Source: Bosea vaviloviae (GTDB lineage: Bacteria; Pseudomonadota; Alphaproteobacteria; Rhizobiales; Beijerinckiaceae). Taken from it: 64,000 nt of DNA. The stretch lies in the NCBI RefSeq assembly GCF_001741865.1, contig NZ_CP017147.1, forward strand, positions 5,571,001 through 5,635,000, in the 5' to 3' direction. Made by a program: the position numbers and the translations under genes. This document shows positions 8,517 to 17,198 of the stretch, piece after piece (position 1 is the stretch's first letter; the number at the start of each line of letters is the position of its first letter). The notes beneath the pieces were generated by a model. The model was not told the DNA's origin. It ran no database searches and saw nothing but the letters and a program-made list of their open reading frames with translations.

Positions 8517-9290
8517 ATGCGCGCCGCGATGCGGTTCCTTGCCTTGAATCTCTTCGCAGCGACGATGTTGGCCGGGGCCACCGCACAGGCGGCCACCTTC
8601 TCCTGCCGCGAAACGCCGATCGTGCAGCCTGTCGCCTCTCTCTCGACCCTCTCCGCGCGGGTCGCGCAGGGTCCTTCGCTCACGATCCTGGCGATCGGCT
8701 CCTCCTCGACCGAGGGCATCGGCGCCTCCGCCAAGGACAAGACCTATCCGGCCCGGCTCAGGGCGCTGCTCGGCAAGGCCTGGCCCAATCTCCCGATCGA
8801 GATCGTCAATGCCGGCATCGGCGGCGAGACCGCTCCGCAGACGCTCATCCGCCTGAAAACCGCGCTCAGTGCGCGCCGGTACGACCTCGTGATCTGGCAG
8901 GTCGGCACCAACGACGCCGTCAATGGCGGCGATCTCGGCGCCTTCAAGACCATGGTCGGCGACGGCATCGCCATGGTGAAGCAGGCAGGGGTGAGCCTTG
9001 CCCTCCTCGATCCGCAATTCTTCCCCGGCGTCCGCGAGCCGGAACGCTATCGCGATTTCGTCGCGGCCATCGCCAACACGGCGCGCGGCCAGAACGTGCC
9101 GGTGTTCACCCGCTACGACGCCATGCGGGAATGGTATCGCAACGACGCCCAGGCCTTCACCAGCGCGCTGTCCTCCGACGGCTTCCACATGAGCGATGCC
9201 GGCTATGACTGCCTCGCCCGCGACATGGCGACCGCGCTCATCGGCATGACCGCGCCTTCGCGCGCCGTGATGGCGCAGACGGCCCGCTAA
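8517..9290 (+). CDS. Secreted SGNH/GDSL-family hydrolase
   Basis: Predicted exported esterase/lipase-type hydrolase of about 257 residues. An N-terminal signal peptide (about 1-25) ends in ATAQA before ATFSC. SGNH block I reads AIGSSSTEG with Ser63 as likely nucleophile (the usual Asp before it is Ser). Block III is QVGTNDAV, and block V is DGFHMSD with the catalytic Asp and His. Start choice is uncertain between ATGs at 8508, 8517 and 8529; 8517 has a G-rich stretch at a suitable distance. It lies divergent from the ligase gene and convergent, by seven bases, with the exonuclease gene, so it interrupts the repair cluster. The substrate is unknown. Confidence 0.85.
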   Translation: MRAAMRFLALNLFAATMLAGATAQAATFSCRETPIVQPVASLSTLSARVAQGPSLTILAIGSSSTEGIGASAKDKTYPARLRALLGKAWPNLPIEIVNAGIGGETAPQTLIRLKTALSARRYDLVIWQVGTNDAVNGGDLGAFKTMVGDGIAMVKQAGVSLALLDPQFFPGVREPERYRDFVAAIANTARGQNVPVFTRYDAMREWYRNDAQAFTSALSSDGFHMSDAGYDCLARDMATALIGMTAPSRAVMAQTAR

Positions 9291-9297
9291 CATCGTT

Positions 9298-10371
9298 TCA
9301 GCCGGTGACGGCATTGTCCGTCTCCCCGGCCGGCTCGGCCTCACCCTCATCGCCATAGCCGACCAGGTGCAGCGGCTTGGCCTTGAGGCCAACCGTACCG
9401 CACCAATGCACCAGCGCATCGGCCTCGCCATGCGTGACCCAGATTTCCCCGGCCTGGACCTCGCGGATCGTCGCCTGGAGAGCGTCCCAATCGGCATGGT
9501 CGGAGATGATCAGGGGCAGTTCGACGCCCCTTTGCCGAGCGCGCGCCCTGATCCGCATCCAACCTGAGGCGAAGGCGGTGACGGGATCGGGGAATTTGCG
9601 GGCCCAGAGATCCTGGATCGCGCTCGGCGGGCAGATCACTATCTCGCCGCCCAGGCTTTTGCGCTCAGCTTCGATCACCTTGCGGATAGGGCCGAGCTGC
9701 GCGCCCTCAGACATGTAGAAATCGGTGAGCTTGTCCATCGCGCCATGGATGTAGATCGGGCGATCAAACCCGGCCTCGCGGATCAGCGCCATGACGCGCT
9801 GCGCCTTCCCCAGCGAATAGGCCCCGACGATATGCGTGCGTTCCGGAAAGAGCCGGACGGATTCCAGCAGTTTCGCCACCTCCAGATGCGCCGGCGGATG
9901 GCGGAACACCGGCAGGCCGAAGGTCGCCTCGGTGATGAAGATATCGCATGGCACCGGCTCGAAACCGGCGCAGGTCGGGTCGCGCTCGCGTTTGTAGTCG
10001 CCGGAGACGACGATCCGCAGACCCCTGGCCTCGACCACGATCTGGGCCGAGCCCAGCACATGCCCGGCGGGCACGAAGCGGAAATCGACCGCGCCGATCC
10101 GCGTCACCGCACCGGGAACGGCCTCCTGCCGCTCGCCCGCGAAACCCTCGCCATAGCGCAGCGCCATGATGGCGAGCGTCTCGCGCGTCGCCAGCACCGC
10201 GCCGTGGCCGGCGCGCGCATGATCGGAATGGCCATGCGTGATCAGCGCCCGCGCCACGGGGCGCATGGGATCGATATGGATGTCGGCCAGCGGGCAATAG
10301 AGCCCGGCCGGCGTCGGGATCAGCAGCTCCGAAGGGCGCAGGTTCTGGGAGCGCTGTCTGGCCAGTGTCAT
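9298..10371 (-). CDS. Ligase-associated DNA exonuclease (metallo-beta-lactamase / beta-CASP-like fold)
   Basis: Metal-dependent nuclease of 357 residues. The metallo-beta-lactamase signature is THGHSDHA (His46, His48, Asp50, His51), followed by PAGHVLGSAQ, SGDYKRERD and a C-terminal ISDHADWDAL and WVTHGEADA. The family acts with an ATP-dependent ligase, an Lhr-type helicase and PdeM; characterised relatives are manganese-dependent DNA nucleases. It is transcribed toward the ligase gene on the same strand, separated only by the convergent SGNH gene. Its ATG lies only 23 bases from the divergent methyltransferase gene start, so the two promoters must overlap neighbouring coding sequence. Confidence 0.93.
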   Translation of the reverse strand: MTLARQRSQNLRPSELLIPTPAGLYCPLADIHIDPMRPVARALITHGHSDHARAGHGAVLATRETLAIMALRYGEGFAGERQEAVPGAVTRIGAVDFRFVPAGHVLGSAQIVVEARGLRIVVSGDYKRERDPTCAGFEPVPCDIFITEATFGLPVFRHPPAHLEVAKLLESVRLFPERTHIVGAYSLGKAQRVMALIREAGFDRPIYIHGAMDKLTDFYMSEGAQLGPIRKVIEAERKSLGGEIVICPPSAIQDLWARKFPDPVTAFASGWMRIRARARQRGVELPLIISDHADWDALQATIREVQAGEIWVTHGEADALVHWCGTVGLKAKPLHLVGYGDEGEAEPAGETDNAVTG

Positions 10372-10394
10372 TCTCCTCAGATAGACCGACGCGC

Positions 10395-11354
10395 ATGATC
10401 GAAAAGGGTTCCGCCACGCATTCCGCCAGCTCGGGCGATCCGACGCTCGACCGCCGCTATACTTGGGCCAAGGCCGCGCTCAAGGAGGGCGATGCCGCAG
10501 CCTGCGTCGAGATCCTCGACCAGACCTTGGCGCAAGCCTACCATTTCACCGCCGCCTGGCATCTCTACGGGCTGGCGCAGGAGGCGCTCGGCCGCAATGA
10601 GGACGCCGCCACCGCCTGGCGGCAATGCCTGACGCTCGACCCCAACGACCATTTCGGCGCCAGGCTCGACCTCGCCCGCATCGGCGCGCTGTCGGCCGAG
10701 GAGGCGACCTCGGAGAATTTCTCCGGCGTGCTCTTCGACGGCTATGCCGAGCGCTTCGACAGCCATCTGGTCGAGACCCTCCGCTACAATGCCCCTGCCC
10801 TTCTGCAGCAGGCGCTCGCCCGCATCTGTCAGGAGACGGGCAACCCCTTCCGCTTCGAGACCGTCTATGATCTTGGCTGCGGCACCGGGCTGATGGGCGA
10901 GGCGATCCGGAACGAGACCGGTTTCCTCGCCGGCTGCGATCTCTCGCCGCGCATGATCGAGCGGGCGCGGGCGAAGCTGCAGGACAACGATGCGCCGCTC
11001 TACGACAAGCTCGCAGTCGCCGGCCTGACCAGCTTCCTGGTGAGCCGGCCGGACGCCTCGACCGACCTCGTCGTCGCGGCGGATGTCTTCGTCTATCTCG
11101 GCGAGCTTGCGGCCGCCTTCGCGCAGAGCGCGCGCGTGCTGAAACCTGGCGGCCTGCTCGCCTTTACCGTGCAGAGCCATGAGGCTGAAGGCGTGATCGT
11201 CGGAGCCGACCGGCGCTTTGCCCATGCGGAGGGCTGGCTGCGCGACAGGCTGGCTGAGGCGAGACTGACGCCGCTGCTGATCGGGGCCGCGAGCACAAGG
11301 CAGGATCGCGGCGTGGCCGTGCCCGGGCTGATCGTGGTGGCGCAGAAGGGCTGA
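10395..11354 (+). CDS. TPR-containing SAM-dependent methyltransferase
   Basis: Cytosolic protein of 319 residues. Residues about 15-85 form tetratricopeptide-like helices (AWHLYGLAQEALGRNEDA, TAWRQCLTLDP). Residues about 115-315 form a class I methyltransferase with motif I VYDLGCGTGLMGEA, an acidic loop (GCDLSPRMIERA) and VVAADVFVYLG. The methyl acceptor is unknown; TPR plus methyltransferase proteins of this type are usually annotated only generically. The ATG at 10395 is chosen; a GTG at 10365 would overlap the start of the divergent exonuclease gene. It sits between the two halves of the ligase-associated repair set, so a role there is possible but unproven. Confidence 0.85.
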   Translation: MIEKGSATHSASSGDPTLDRRYTWAKAALKEGDAAACVEILDQTLAQAYHFTAAWHLYGLAQEALGRNEDAATAWRQCLTLDPNDHFGARLDLARIGALSAEEATSENFSGVLFDGYAERFDSHLVETLRYNAPALLQQALARICQETGNPFRFETVYDLGCGTGLMGEAIRNETGFLAGCDLSPRMIERARAKLQDNDAPLYDKLAVAGLTSFLVSRPDASTDLVVAADVFVYLGELAAAFAQSARVLKPGGLLAFTVQSHEAEGVIVGADRRFAHAEGWLRDRLAEARLTPLLIGAASTRQDRGVAVPGLIVVAQKG

Positions 11355-11422
11355 ACGCGGACGAGGCTGGCAGCATCGCCAGATTTCGCGCTATTATGCG
11401 GATGAATGAAGGAGGCAGCCGG

Positions 11423-11674
11423 ATGGACGTCCCAATCGGAGAGCGCTGGCAATCTTTCGTCGCGGCTGCGGTCGAGACCGGCCGTTATGTCTCGGCCAGC
11501 GACGTCGTCACCGAGGGGCTGCGCCTCGTGCAGGAGCGCGAGGAGCGGCTTCTGGCGCTGCGTCAAATGGTCGAGGAATCCATCGCGCGTGGCGGCTCGC
11601 ATACAAGTGAAGAGGTCGCTGCGGCCGTCGAAGCGGCCCTTGACGAGATCGACATGGCCGCAACGAGCCGCTGA
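11423..11674 (+). CDS. ParD-like type II antitoxin
   Basis: Antitoxin of 83 residues with a ribbon-helix-helix-type N-terminus: GERWQSFVAAAVETGRYV then SASDVVTEGLRLVQERE, the classic ParD pattern. The acidic C-terminal tail would wrap the toxin. The ATG at 11423 is preceded by AAGGAGG at good spacing, which decides against the earlier ATGs. A TATTAT box at 11392-11397 is a possible -10. Its stop codon overlaps the toxin start by one base, the usual operon arrangement, and the pair would be autoregulated by binding its own promoter. Confidence 0.85.
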   Translation: MDVPIGERWQSFVAAAVETGRYVSASDVVTEGLRLVQEREERLLALRQMVEESIARGGSHTSEEVAAAVEAALDEIDMAATSR

Positions 11675-11985
11675 TGCGGCAGCTTCGCTATAATGATGCC
11701 GCGCGAGACGACCTTCTCGCCATAGCGCGATATATTCGCCTGAGTAGCGGCAGCAGCGAAATCGCGCGTTCGTTCGTCGGCACCTTCCGAATTCAGTGCG
11801 AGAAGATCGCGGCCTTGCCGGGAACGATAGGACGCGCACGTTCCGAACTTCAGTCGGACCTTCGGAGCTTTGCCTTCAAGGGCTATGTCATCCTCTTCCG
11901 ATATGTCGAAGACACGGTCGAGATCGTCAATATCCTCGAACGTCATCGAGATATCGGGGCAGAGTTCAAGACCGACCAACCTTGA
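11674..11985 (+). CDS. ParE/RelE-superfamily toxin
   Basis: Toxin of 103 residues in the ParE/RelE fold. The N-terminus RYNDAARDDLLAIARYIR, the middle LPGTIGRARSELQSDLRSF and the C-terminal GYVILFRYVEDTVEIVNILERHRD are typical of ParE. ParE relatives poison DNA gyrase, but that target is assigned by family only. The ATG overlaps the antitoxin stop (TGATG). The pair sits between the methyltransferase and the helicase gene of the repair set, as an insertion in an otherwise conserved grouping. Confidence 0.85.
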   Translation: MRQLRYNDAARDDLLAIARYIRLSSGSSEIARSFVGTFRIQCEKIAALPGTIGRARSELQSDLRSFAFKGYVILFRYVEDTVEIVNILERHRDIGAEFKTDQP

Positions 11986-12031
11986 TACCGGTCATTCCCC
12001 TCCCCGCCTCCAGCGCCTATCTCTGGCGGGA

Positions 12032-14533
12032 ATGAGCGCCTCCGCCGCCTTGCCGCCTGCATTCTTGCCCCTCGCCTTCTCCGCCTGGTTCGCCAGCCGC
12101 GGCTGGAGCGCGCGGCCGCATCAGCTTGCCCTGCTGGAGGAGGCCCGCGCCGGGCGCTCGACCCTGCTCGTCGCCCCGACCGGTGCCGGCAAGACGCTCG
12201 CCGGTTTCGTGCCATCGCTGGTCGAACTCACCGAGCAAGGCCGCGAGCGCGAGGGGCTGCATACGCTCTACATCTCGCCGCTGAAGGCGCTCGCCGTCGA
12301 TATCGCCCGCAATCTCGAAATGCCGATCGCGGAGATGGGCCTCCCCATCAAGGTCGAGACCCGCACCGGCGACACCTCGGCGGCCAAGCGCACCCGCCAG
12401 ATGGAACGGCCGCCCGACATCCTGCTGACGACGCCCGAGCAATTGGCGCTGCTGGTCTCGCATCGCGACGCAAAACCCTTTTTCGCAAGCTTACGCCGTA
12501 TCGTGCTCGACGAACTGCACGCGCTCGTGACGTCGAAACGCGGCGACCTGCTCTCGCTCGACCTTGCCCGGCTGCGGACGCTCGCGCCGCAGGTCAGCGC
12601 CGTCGGTCTCTCCGCCACGGTGCGCGAGCCCGCGGACCTGCAGCGTTTCCTTGGGGGGACGCAGACCCCGGCAGGGCTCGTCACCGTCACCGGCGGGGCG
12701 AAGGCGCGCATCGGCATCCTGCAGACCGCAAGCCGCCTGCCGCTCGCCGGCCACACCACCGGCCACGCCATGGGCGAGATCTACAAGGCGATCGGCCGGC
12801 ACAAGCTGACGCTGGTCTTCGTCAACACGCGCATGCAGGCGGAATTCGCCTTCCAGGCGCTGTGGAGCATCAACGACGACAATCTGCCGATAGCCTTGCA
12901 TCACGGCTCGCTCGATGTCGCGCAGCGCCGCAAGGTCGAGGCGGCGATGGCGGCGGGCAAGCTCAAGGCCGTGGTCTGCACCGCGACGCTCGATCTCGGC
13001 ATCGACTGGGGCGATGTCGATCTCGTCGTCAATATCGGCGCGCCCAAGGGCGCGAGCCGGTTGATGCAGCGCATCGGCCGCTCCAACCACCGCATGGACG
13101 AGCCGTCGCAGGCCTTGCTGGTGCCCTCCAACCGCTTCGAGCTGCTGGAGTGCAAGGCCGCGATTGAGGCCGTGGCGGAGGCCGCCCAGGATACCGCCGA
13201 GCCGCGCATCGGGGCGCTCGACGTGCTGGCCCAGCATGTGCTCGGCGTCGCCTGCTCGGACGGCTTCGAGGCCGGGGCGCTTTATGAGGAAATCCGCACC
13301 GCCTCGCCCTATGCCGGGCTGACGCGGGCCGATTTCGACGCGGTGGTGAACTTCGTCGCGACCGGGGGCTATGCGCTGCGCTCCTATGAACGCTTCGCCA
13401 AGCTGCGGCAGGACAAGGTCGGGCTTTGGCGCGCGAGCCATGCCCGCGTGATCCAGCAATACCGCATGAATGTCGGCACCATCGTCGAATCGACCATGCT
13501 CAAGGTCCGGCTTGGCCGGGCGCGAATGGCTAAGCCCGGCCAACCCTCCCGGGTCACCAGCGGCGGGCGGATGCTCGGCGAGATCGAGGAGTATTTCGCG
13601 GAGACGATGACGCCTGGCGACACCTTCATCTTCGCCGGCGAGGTGCTGCGCTTCGAGGGCATCAATGGCAATGAGGCGATCTGCTCGCGCGCCCCGCCCG
13701 GCACCGACCCGAAGATCCCCTCCTATAATGGCGGCAAGTTTCCGCTCTCGACCTTTCTGGCCGCCCGGGTCCGCGCCATGCTGGCGAACCCCAAGGAATG
13801 GGCCTCGCTGCCCGAGGAGGTCTCGGCCTGGCTCAATGCGCAGCGTCTGAAATCGCGCTTGCCCAAGCCGGGTGAACTCCTGGTCGAGAGCTTTCCGCGC
13901 GGCGGCAAGTTCTACCTCGTCGCCTATCCCTTCGAGGGCCGCCTCGCCCATCAGACGCTCGGCATGCTGCTGACGCGGCGGCTGGAGCGGGGGCGGATGC
14001 GGCCGCTCGGCTTCGTCTGCAATGATTACGGCATCGCGGTCTGGGGGCTCGGCGACATGACGGCCGCGATCGCGCGCGAGGCACTCAGCCTCGATGAGCT
14101 CTTCGCGCAGGACATGCTCGGCGACGATCTGGAGGCGTGGCTGGCCGAATCGGCCCTGATGAAGCGCACCTTCCGCGGCTGCGCCGTCATTGCGGGGCTG
14201 ATCGAGCGGCGCTTTCCCGGCCAGGAAAAAAGCGGCCGCCAGGTCACGATGTCGACCGACCTGGTCTATGATGTGCTGCGCCGGCACGAGCCCGAGCATG
14301 TGCTGCTCAAGGCCGCACGCGCCGACGCTGCCACGGGCTTGCTCGACATCCAGCGGCTTGGTCAGATGCTGACACGAATCAGCGGCCATATCGTGCATCA
14401 GCCGCTGGACCATGTTTCGCCGCTCTCAGTCTCGGTGATGCTCGAGATCGGGCGCGAGGCGGTCTATGGCGAAGCGGCCGACGAGATATTGGCGGAAGCC
14501 GAAGCGATGCTGATCGAGGAGGCGATGGCGTGA
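12032..14533 (+). CDS. Ligase-associated DEXH-box helicase (Lhr-core type)
   Basis: ATP-dependent 3'-5' superfamily 2 helicase of 833 residues. Q/Walker A region VAPTGAGKT (Lys54), the DEAH-like box LDELHAL, motif III LSATV, motif IV VFVNTR and motif VI QRIGRSNHR are visible. A long Lhr-type C-terminal core follows (winged-helix and clamp parts), ending in DHVSPLSVSVMLEIGREAVYG. The ATG at 12032 follows a GGCGGGA stretch; the open frame upstream lies inside the toxin gene. It overlaps pdeM by four bases (GTGA), so the two are coupled. With the ligase and exonuclease it would unwind and process damaged DNA. Confidence 0.94.
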   Translation: MSASAALPPAFLPLAFSAWFASRGWSARPHQLALLEEARAGRSTLLVAPTGAGKTLAGFVPSLVELTEQGREREGLHTLYISPLKALAVDIARNLEMPIAEMGLPIKVETRTGDTSAAKRTRQMERPPDILLTTPEQLALLVSHRDAKPFFASLRRIVLDELHALVTSKRGDLLSLDLARLRTLAPQVSAVGLSATVREPADLQRFLGGTQTPAGLVTVTGGAKARIGILQTASRLPLAGHTTGHAMGEIYKAIGRHKLTLVFVNTRMQAEFAFQALWSINDDNLPIALHHGSLDVAQRRKVEAAMAAGKLKAVVCTATLDLGIDWGDVDLVVNIGAPKGASRLMQRIGRSNHRMDEPSQALLVPSNRFELLECKAAIEAVAEAAQDTAEPRIGALDVLAQHVLGVACSDGFEAGALYEEIRTASPYAGLTRADFDAVVNFVATGGYALRSYERFAKLRQDKVGLWRASHARVIQQYRMNVGTIVESTMLKVRLGRARMAKPGQPSRVTSGGRMLGEIEEYFAETMTPGDTFIFAGEVLRFEGINGNEAICSRAPPGTDPKIPSYNGGKFPLSTFLAARVRAMLANPKEWASLPEEVSAWLNAQRLKSRLPKPGELLVESFPRGGKFYLVAYPFEGRLAHQTLGMLLTRRLERGRMRPLGFVCNDYGIAVWGLGDMTAAIAREALSLDELFAQDMLGDDLEAWLAESALMKRTFRGCAVIAGLIERRFPGQEKSGRQVTMSTDLVYDVLRRHEPEHVLLKAARADAATGLLDIQRLGQMLTRISGHIVHQPLDHVSPLSVSVMLEIGREAVYGEAADEILAEAEAMLIEEAMA

Positions 14534-15249
14534 CCTTGATGGCACGATCTCAGGCGGTCCAGGCGCAGGCATCGGCTACAGCCTTCATGCTGGGGCGATT
14601 GGCGCTCGTGCCCGATCTGTCGGGTGCGCTCTGGCTGCCGGATGAGCGCACGCTCGTCGTCGCCGATCTGCATCTGGAGAAGGGCTCGGCCTATGCGGCA
14701 CGCGGCGTCTTCCTGCCGCCCTATGATTCGGCTGCGACGCTGGCTGCACTCGCGGCCGCGATCCTGCGCCACGCGCCTGCCCGCGTGATCGCGCTCGGCG
14801 ACAGCTTTCACGATATCCATGCCGAAAGCCGCATCGCGCCCGGCAACCTCGCGACATTGCGCCAGCTCCAGCAGGGCCGCGACTGGCTCTGGATCACCGG
14901 CAATCATGATCGCGAGATCGGCCCCGCCATGGGCGGCGAGACGGCGGCCGGCCTCGAGATCGCAGGCGTTGCCCTGCGCCACGAGCCTGATTCCGGCGAG
15001 ACCGGTTTCGAGATCGCCGGCCATCTCCACCCCGCAGCGAAAGTCAGGATGCGCGGGCGCGCCTTGCGGCGGCGCTGCTTTGCCCTGTCGCCGCGCCGCT
15101 GCGTCATGCCGGCGATGGGCGCCTATGCCGGCGGCCTGAACCTGCGCGACGCCGCCTTCCGGCCGCTTTTCCTGGAGGGCCTGAGCGCCCATCTGCTCGG
15201 CGACGGCCGGCTCTTCCGCATTGATGAGCGGTTGCTGCTAGCTGATTGA
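14530..15249 (+). CDS. pdeM: Ligase-associated metallophosphoesterase PdeM
   Basis: Calcineurin-like phosphoesterase of 239 residues acting as a Mn-dependent nuclease/phosphodiesterase in the ligase-associated repair set. Metal-binding motifs are VVADLHLEKG (Asp46, His48), LGDSFHD (Asp91), TGNHDREI (Asn125, His126), RHEPD and AGHLHP. Start is the GTG overlapping the helicase stop; an ATG three codons later is an alternative. It completes the four-member repair set within 8.5 kb, although the set is split into two strand groups by unrelated genes. Confidence 0.93.
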   Translation: MTLMARSQAVQAQASATAFMLGRLALVPDLSGALWLPDERTLVVADLHLEKGSAYAARGVFLPPYDSAATLAALAAAILRHAPARVIALGDSFHDIHAESRIAPGNLATLRQLQQGRDWLWITGNHDREIGPAMGGETAAGLEIAGVALRHEPDSGETGFEIAGHLHPAAKVRMRGRALRRRCFALSPRRCVMPAMGAYAGGLNLRDAAFRPLFLEGLSAHLLGDGRLFRIDERLLLAD

Positions 15250-15278
15250 GCTTCCCGGGTTGCATAGGCCGGGAGCTT
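15249..15278 (+). terminator. Weak candidate terminator after pdeM
   Basis: A short stem ttcccgg (15252-15258) / ccgggag (15269-15275) with a 10-base loop starts right at the pdeM stop. No long T-run follows, so intrinsic termination is uncertain. Confidence 0.3.
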
Positions 15279-15365
15279 GTGGCATCAGGACGCCGCTTCG
15301 GAACGACGCCCGCTCTGGCAATCGCTTCTCGCGACTTGCCAGACGCTTCAAGGCCCATCGATCCT

Positions 15366-15440
15366 GCTGCGGTAGCTCAGTGGTAGAGCACTCCATTGGT
15401 AATGGAGAGGTCGAGAGTTCAATCCTCTCTCGCAGCACCA
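15366..15440 (+). tRNA. tRNA-Thr (anticodon GGT)
   Basis: A complete 75-base cloverleaf including encoded CCA. The acceptor stem pairs gctgcgg (15366-15372) with tcgcagc (15430-15436), and the discriminator is A. The D arm contains agctcagtggtagagc. The anticodon stem-loop ctcca-ttggtaa-tggag places GGT at 15398-15400, and the T arm reads gagagttcaatcctctc. The 3' end from 15415 serves as the left attachment sequence of a small island. Confidence 0.96.
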
Positions 15441-15442
15441 GC
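15415..15442 (+). repeat. attL-like 28-base repeat at the tRNA-Thr 3' end
   Basis: From gagttcaatcc through gcagcaccagc. An identical 28-base copy is at 17894-17921. The repeat includes the T arm, acceptor 3' strand and CCA, as is usual where integrases use a tRNA gene as attB. Confidence 0.9.
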
Positions 15443-15648
15443 ACAACACCTGAAATTTCAGGAACTCCTTGCATTGCAAGGCGTTGGCAAACTCCTCGGT
15501 GGTACACAGAGGTGGTTCGCACTTTCGCCGGCTTGATCCGCGATCTCCTGGAGAGCCGCGGTAATCTCCGCCGATCTGACGGCGAGCGTATTTGACCTTC
15601 GACGCCGTCCGTCCTTCTTCACTCTTCTTGCTTCTTGCAGGCCTGCCC

Positions 15649-15837
15649 CTATTCCTCGCCCTTCAACCCGGGCGGAAGGCTGGGCGGAACGGACGCATTG
15701 TCGGCGCTCACCACGGCCCCCTCACGCCCCGGTTCCACCGAAACTTTCCGCAACGAGCGCTCGTCAGGAGCGCCCTGTATCGATTTCACTTTCTGCTGCT
15801 CTTCGGGCGACATCTGGTTTCCGTTTCCGTCTCGCAT
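15649..15837 (-). CDS. Small hypothetical protein, MRDG family member A
   Basis: Sixty-two residues, hydrophilic, without a recognised domain. The ATG at 15837 is preceded by a textbook AGGAGGT at six bases, which decides the start within a longer open frame. The N-terminus MRDGNGNQMSPEEQQKV resembles that of the other small island protein at 16926-17147 (MRDGKGDKLSTAELEKV), so the two look like paralogues. No membrane segment or signal peptide is seen. Function unknown. Confidence 0.6.
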   Translation of the reverse strand: MRDGNGNQMSPEEQQKVKSIQGAPDERSLRKVSVEPGREGAVVSADNASVPPSLPPGLKGEE

Positions 15838-15893
15838 GGCAACCTCCTGAAGCCCCTGCCACTGAACGGTCGGCTTCCGCGGCGGTTCCATGC

Positions 15894-15955
15894 TGCCGAC
15901 GTTGGGGCGGCTCGCCGGCTGCCCAGCCATGGCCGGTCGGCAAGGCCCGGCTCTG
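15894..15955. other. Short intergenic gap between island genes
   Basis: Between the small MRDG protein and the end of the GST gene. No feature recognised. Confidence 0.3.
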
Positions 15956-16675
15956 TCAGTTCGGGCGCCGCGCTGATGTATCGGCAACCTTGCGCAAGGA
16001 AGCTTCGATGTGCCCGCCACAATAGGCGTTGCCGTAATCCGTGCGGGCCTTGTCGGCCAGTTCGGTCAGGGCCGGCAGGTTGGAAACGCGACGGGCAAGA
16101 GCGCTCGTGAGAGGCGCAGCGTCGTCGAAGATCGCCGCGATATCGGAAAAGCGATCAGCCATCGTCGTCCACAACGTCGCGGTGATGACATCGGCAATTC
16201 CCGGCACCTCTCCGCCCAACAGAAAGCCGCTCTCCGCCTCAAGCCCATGCCGACGCCCGGTTTCCTCCCAGAAGGACATCCACTTCTTGAGGCGCGGTAC
16301 GAATTCGCGCCATCGTGCTTCCGTCCACATCGACTGACCGCCCTGAAGAGTGATCTCGTCGATCACGTCATTGGCATCGTTGACGATTTTCATGGTCAAC
16401 GCCCTGAGCGAGGGTGTCGTCGGCATCAGGTCGAGCGTTTCGCCAAGATAGAGAATGATCGCCGGCATTTCCGCGATCGCGAAACCGTTCGGGTTGTCGA
16501 TCAACAGCGGCGGCCCCATGAAGGGGACCGGCATGTCTTCGACCTGCGCTTTCATGAGCTTCTGGATCTGGTCGTCGCCGGCTTCGTGCCATGTTTTGCC
16601 CGCCCAAGACAAAACCGCCCGCACGAACTGTCCCCGGAATGGGACCGACCAATAGTAGAGCGTGTAGTCCGGCAT
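15956..16675 (-). CDS. Glutathione S-transferase family protein
   Basis: Cytosolic protein of 239 residues with the two-domain GST layout. The thioredoxin-like N-terminal domain (about 1-85) begins YTLYYWSVPFRGQFVRAVL and includes MPVPFMGPPLLIDN and the glutathione-binding EMPAIILYLGE. The all-helical C-terminal domain (about 95-225) includes GGEVPGIADVITATLW. GSTs conjugate glutathione to electrophiles, but the substrate here cannot be told. An AAAGG lies upstream of the ATG. It is the only gene of recognisable function in the tRNA-Thr island, so it is the likely cargo. Confidence 0.85.
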   Translation of the reverse strand: MPDYTLYYWSVPFRGQFVRAVLSWAGKTWHEAGDDQIQKLMKAQVEDMPVPFMGPPLLIDNPNGFAIAEMPAIILYLGETLDLMPTTPSLRALTMKIVNDANDVIDEITLQGGQSMWTEARWREFVPRLKKWMSFWEETGRRHGLEAESGFLLGGEVPGIADVITATLWTTMADRFSDIAAIFDDAAPLTSALARRVSNLPALTELADKARTDYGNAYCGGHIEASLRKVADTSARRPN

Positions 16676-16925
16676 AGGGCTGGCCTTTCGTCATCTGAAC
16701 ATGACCAGGCAACGCGCGGACGCTCGTTCTGTTCGGCGACTGACGACGCCGGCCTTGTCGAGCAATGGCTGGGCTTCAGCGCTGTAGCCGATCGCCTTGC
16801 GGTGACCGCGGCCGCGCTGCCGGCCCAAATGGTCGCACCCGCCCGAACTCGCCATGTTCTCCCGCCTGCGGGCGCAACTGTGGGTTCAAGCTACCCCTCG
16901 CGGTCGGGCGTTTTGCGGTCCGTCA

Positions 16926-17147
16926 TCATGGCTCATCCTCCACCGGATCGCCGATGATGGAGCTATCGAGACGGTGTGTGGATTTATGCATTTCCTCCTG
17001 TCCACCGCTCTTTTCGGACCTTGTAGCCTGTCGGTCTGGCAAACTTCCGCTCTTTGCGCTGCTTGGCCGGTCGGTGTCGGACTTCACGGCCGCGTGGACC
17101 TTCTCCAATTCGGCTGTTGAAAGTTTGTCGCCTTTTCCGTCCCTCAT
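16926..17147 (-). CDS. Small hypothetical protein, MRDG family member B
   Basis: Seventy-three residues, charged, with no recognised domain. A GAGGAGGA ribosome site stands just upstream of the ATG at 17147. The first 17 residues (MRDGKGDKLSTAELEKV) match the pattern of the protein at 15649-15837. The C-terminus is unrelated and rich in Asp/Glu. Both genes lie on the same strand either side of the GST gene. Function unknown. Confidence 0.6.
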   Translation of the reverse strand: MRDGKGDKLSTAELEKVHAAVKSDTDRPSSAKSGSLPDRQATRSEKSGGQEEMHKSTHRLDSSIIGDPVEDEP

Positions 17148-17198
17148 CGCTTCCTCCTCAATGAATCATGGCCAGCGGGGATGACGATCGGAAGCGGG

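Noticed and set aside
6067..8547. An 826-codon plus-strand open frame across the LuxR regulator and ligase genes
   Set aside because: Its translation is low-complexity Arg/Ala/Gln-rich sequence without motifs, and both underlying minus-strand genes are clearly real.
12491..14413. A 640-codon minus-strand open frame opposite the helicase
   Set aside because: Antisense shadow of an unmistakable Lhr-type helicase.
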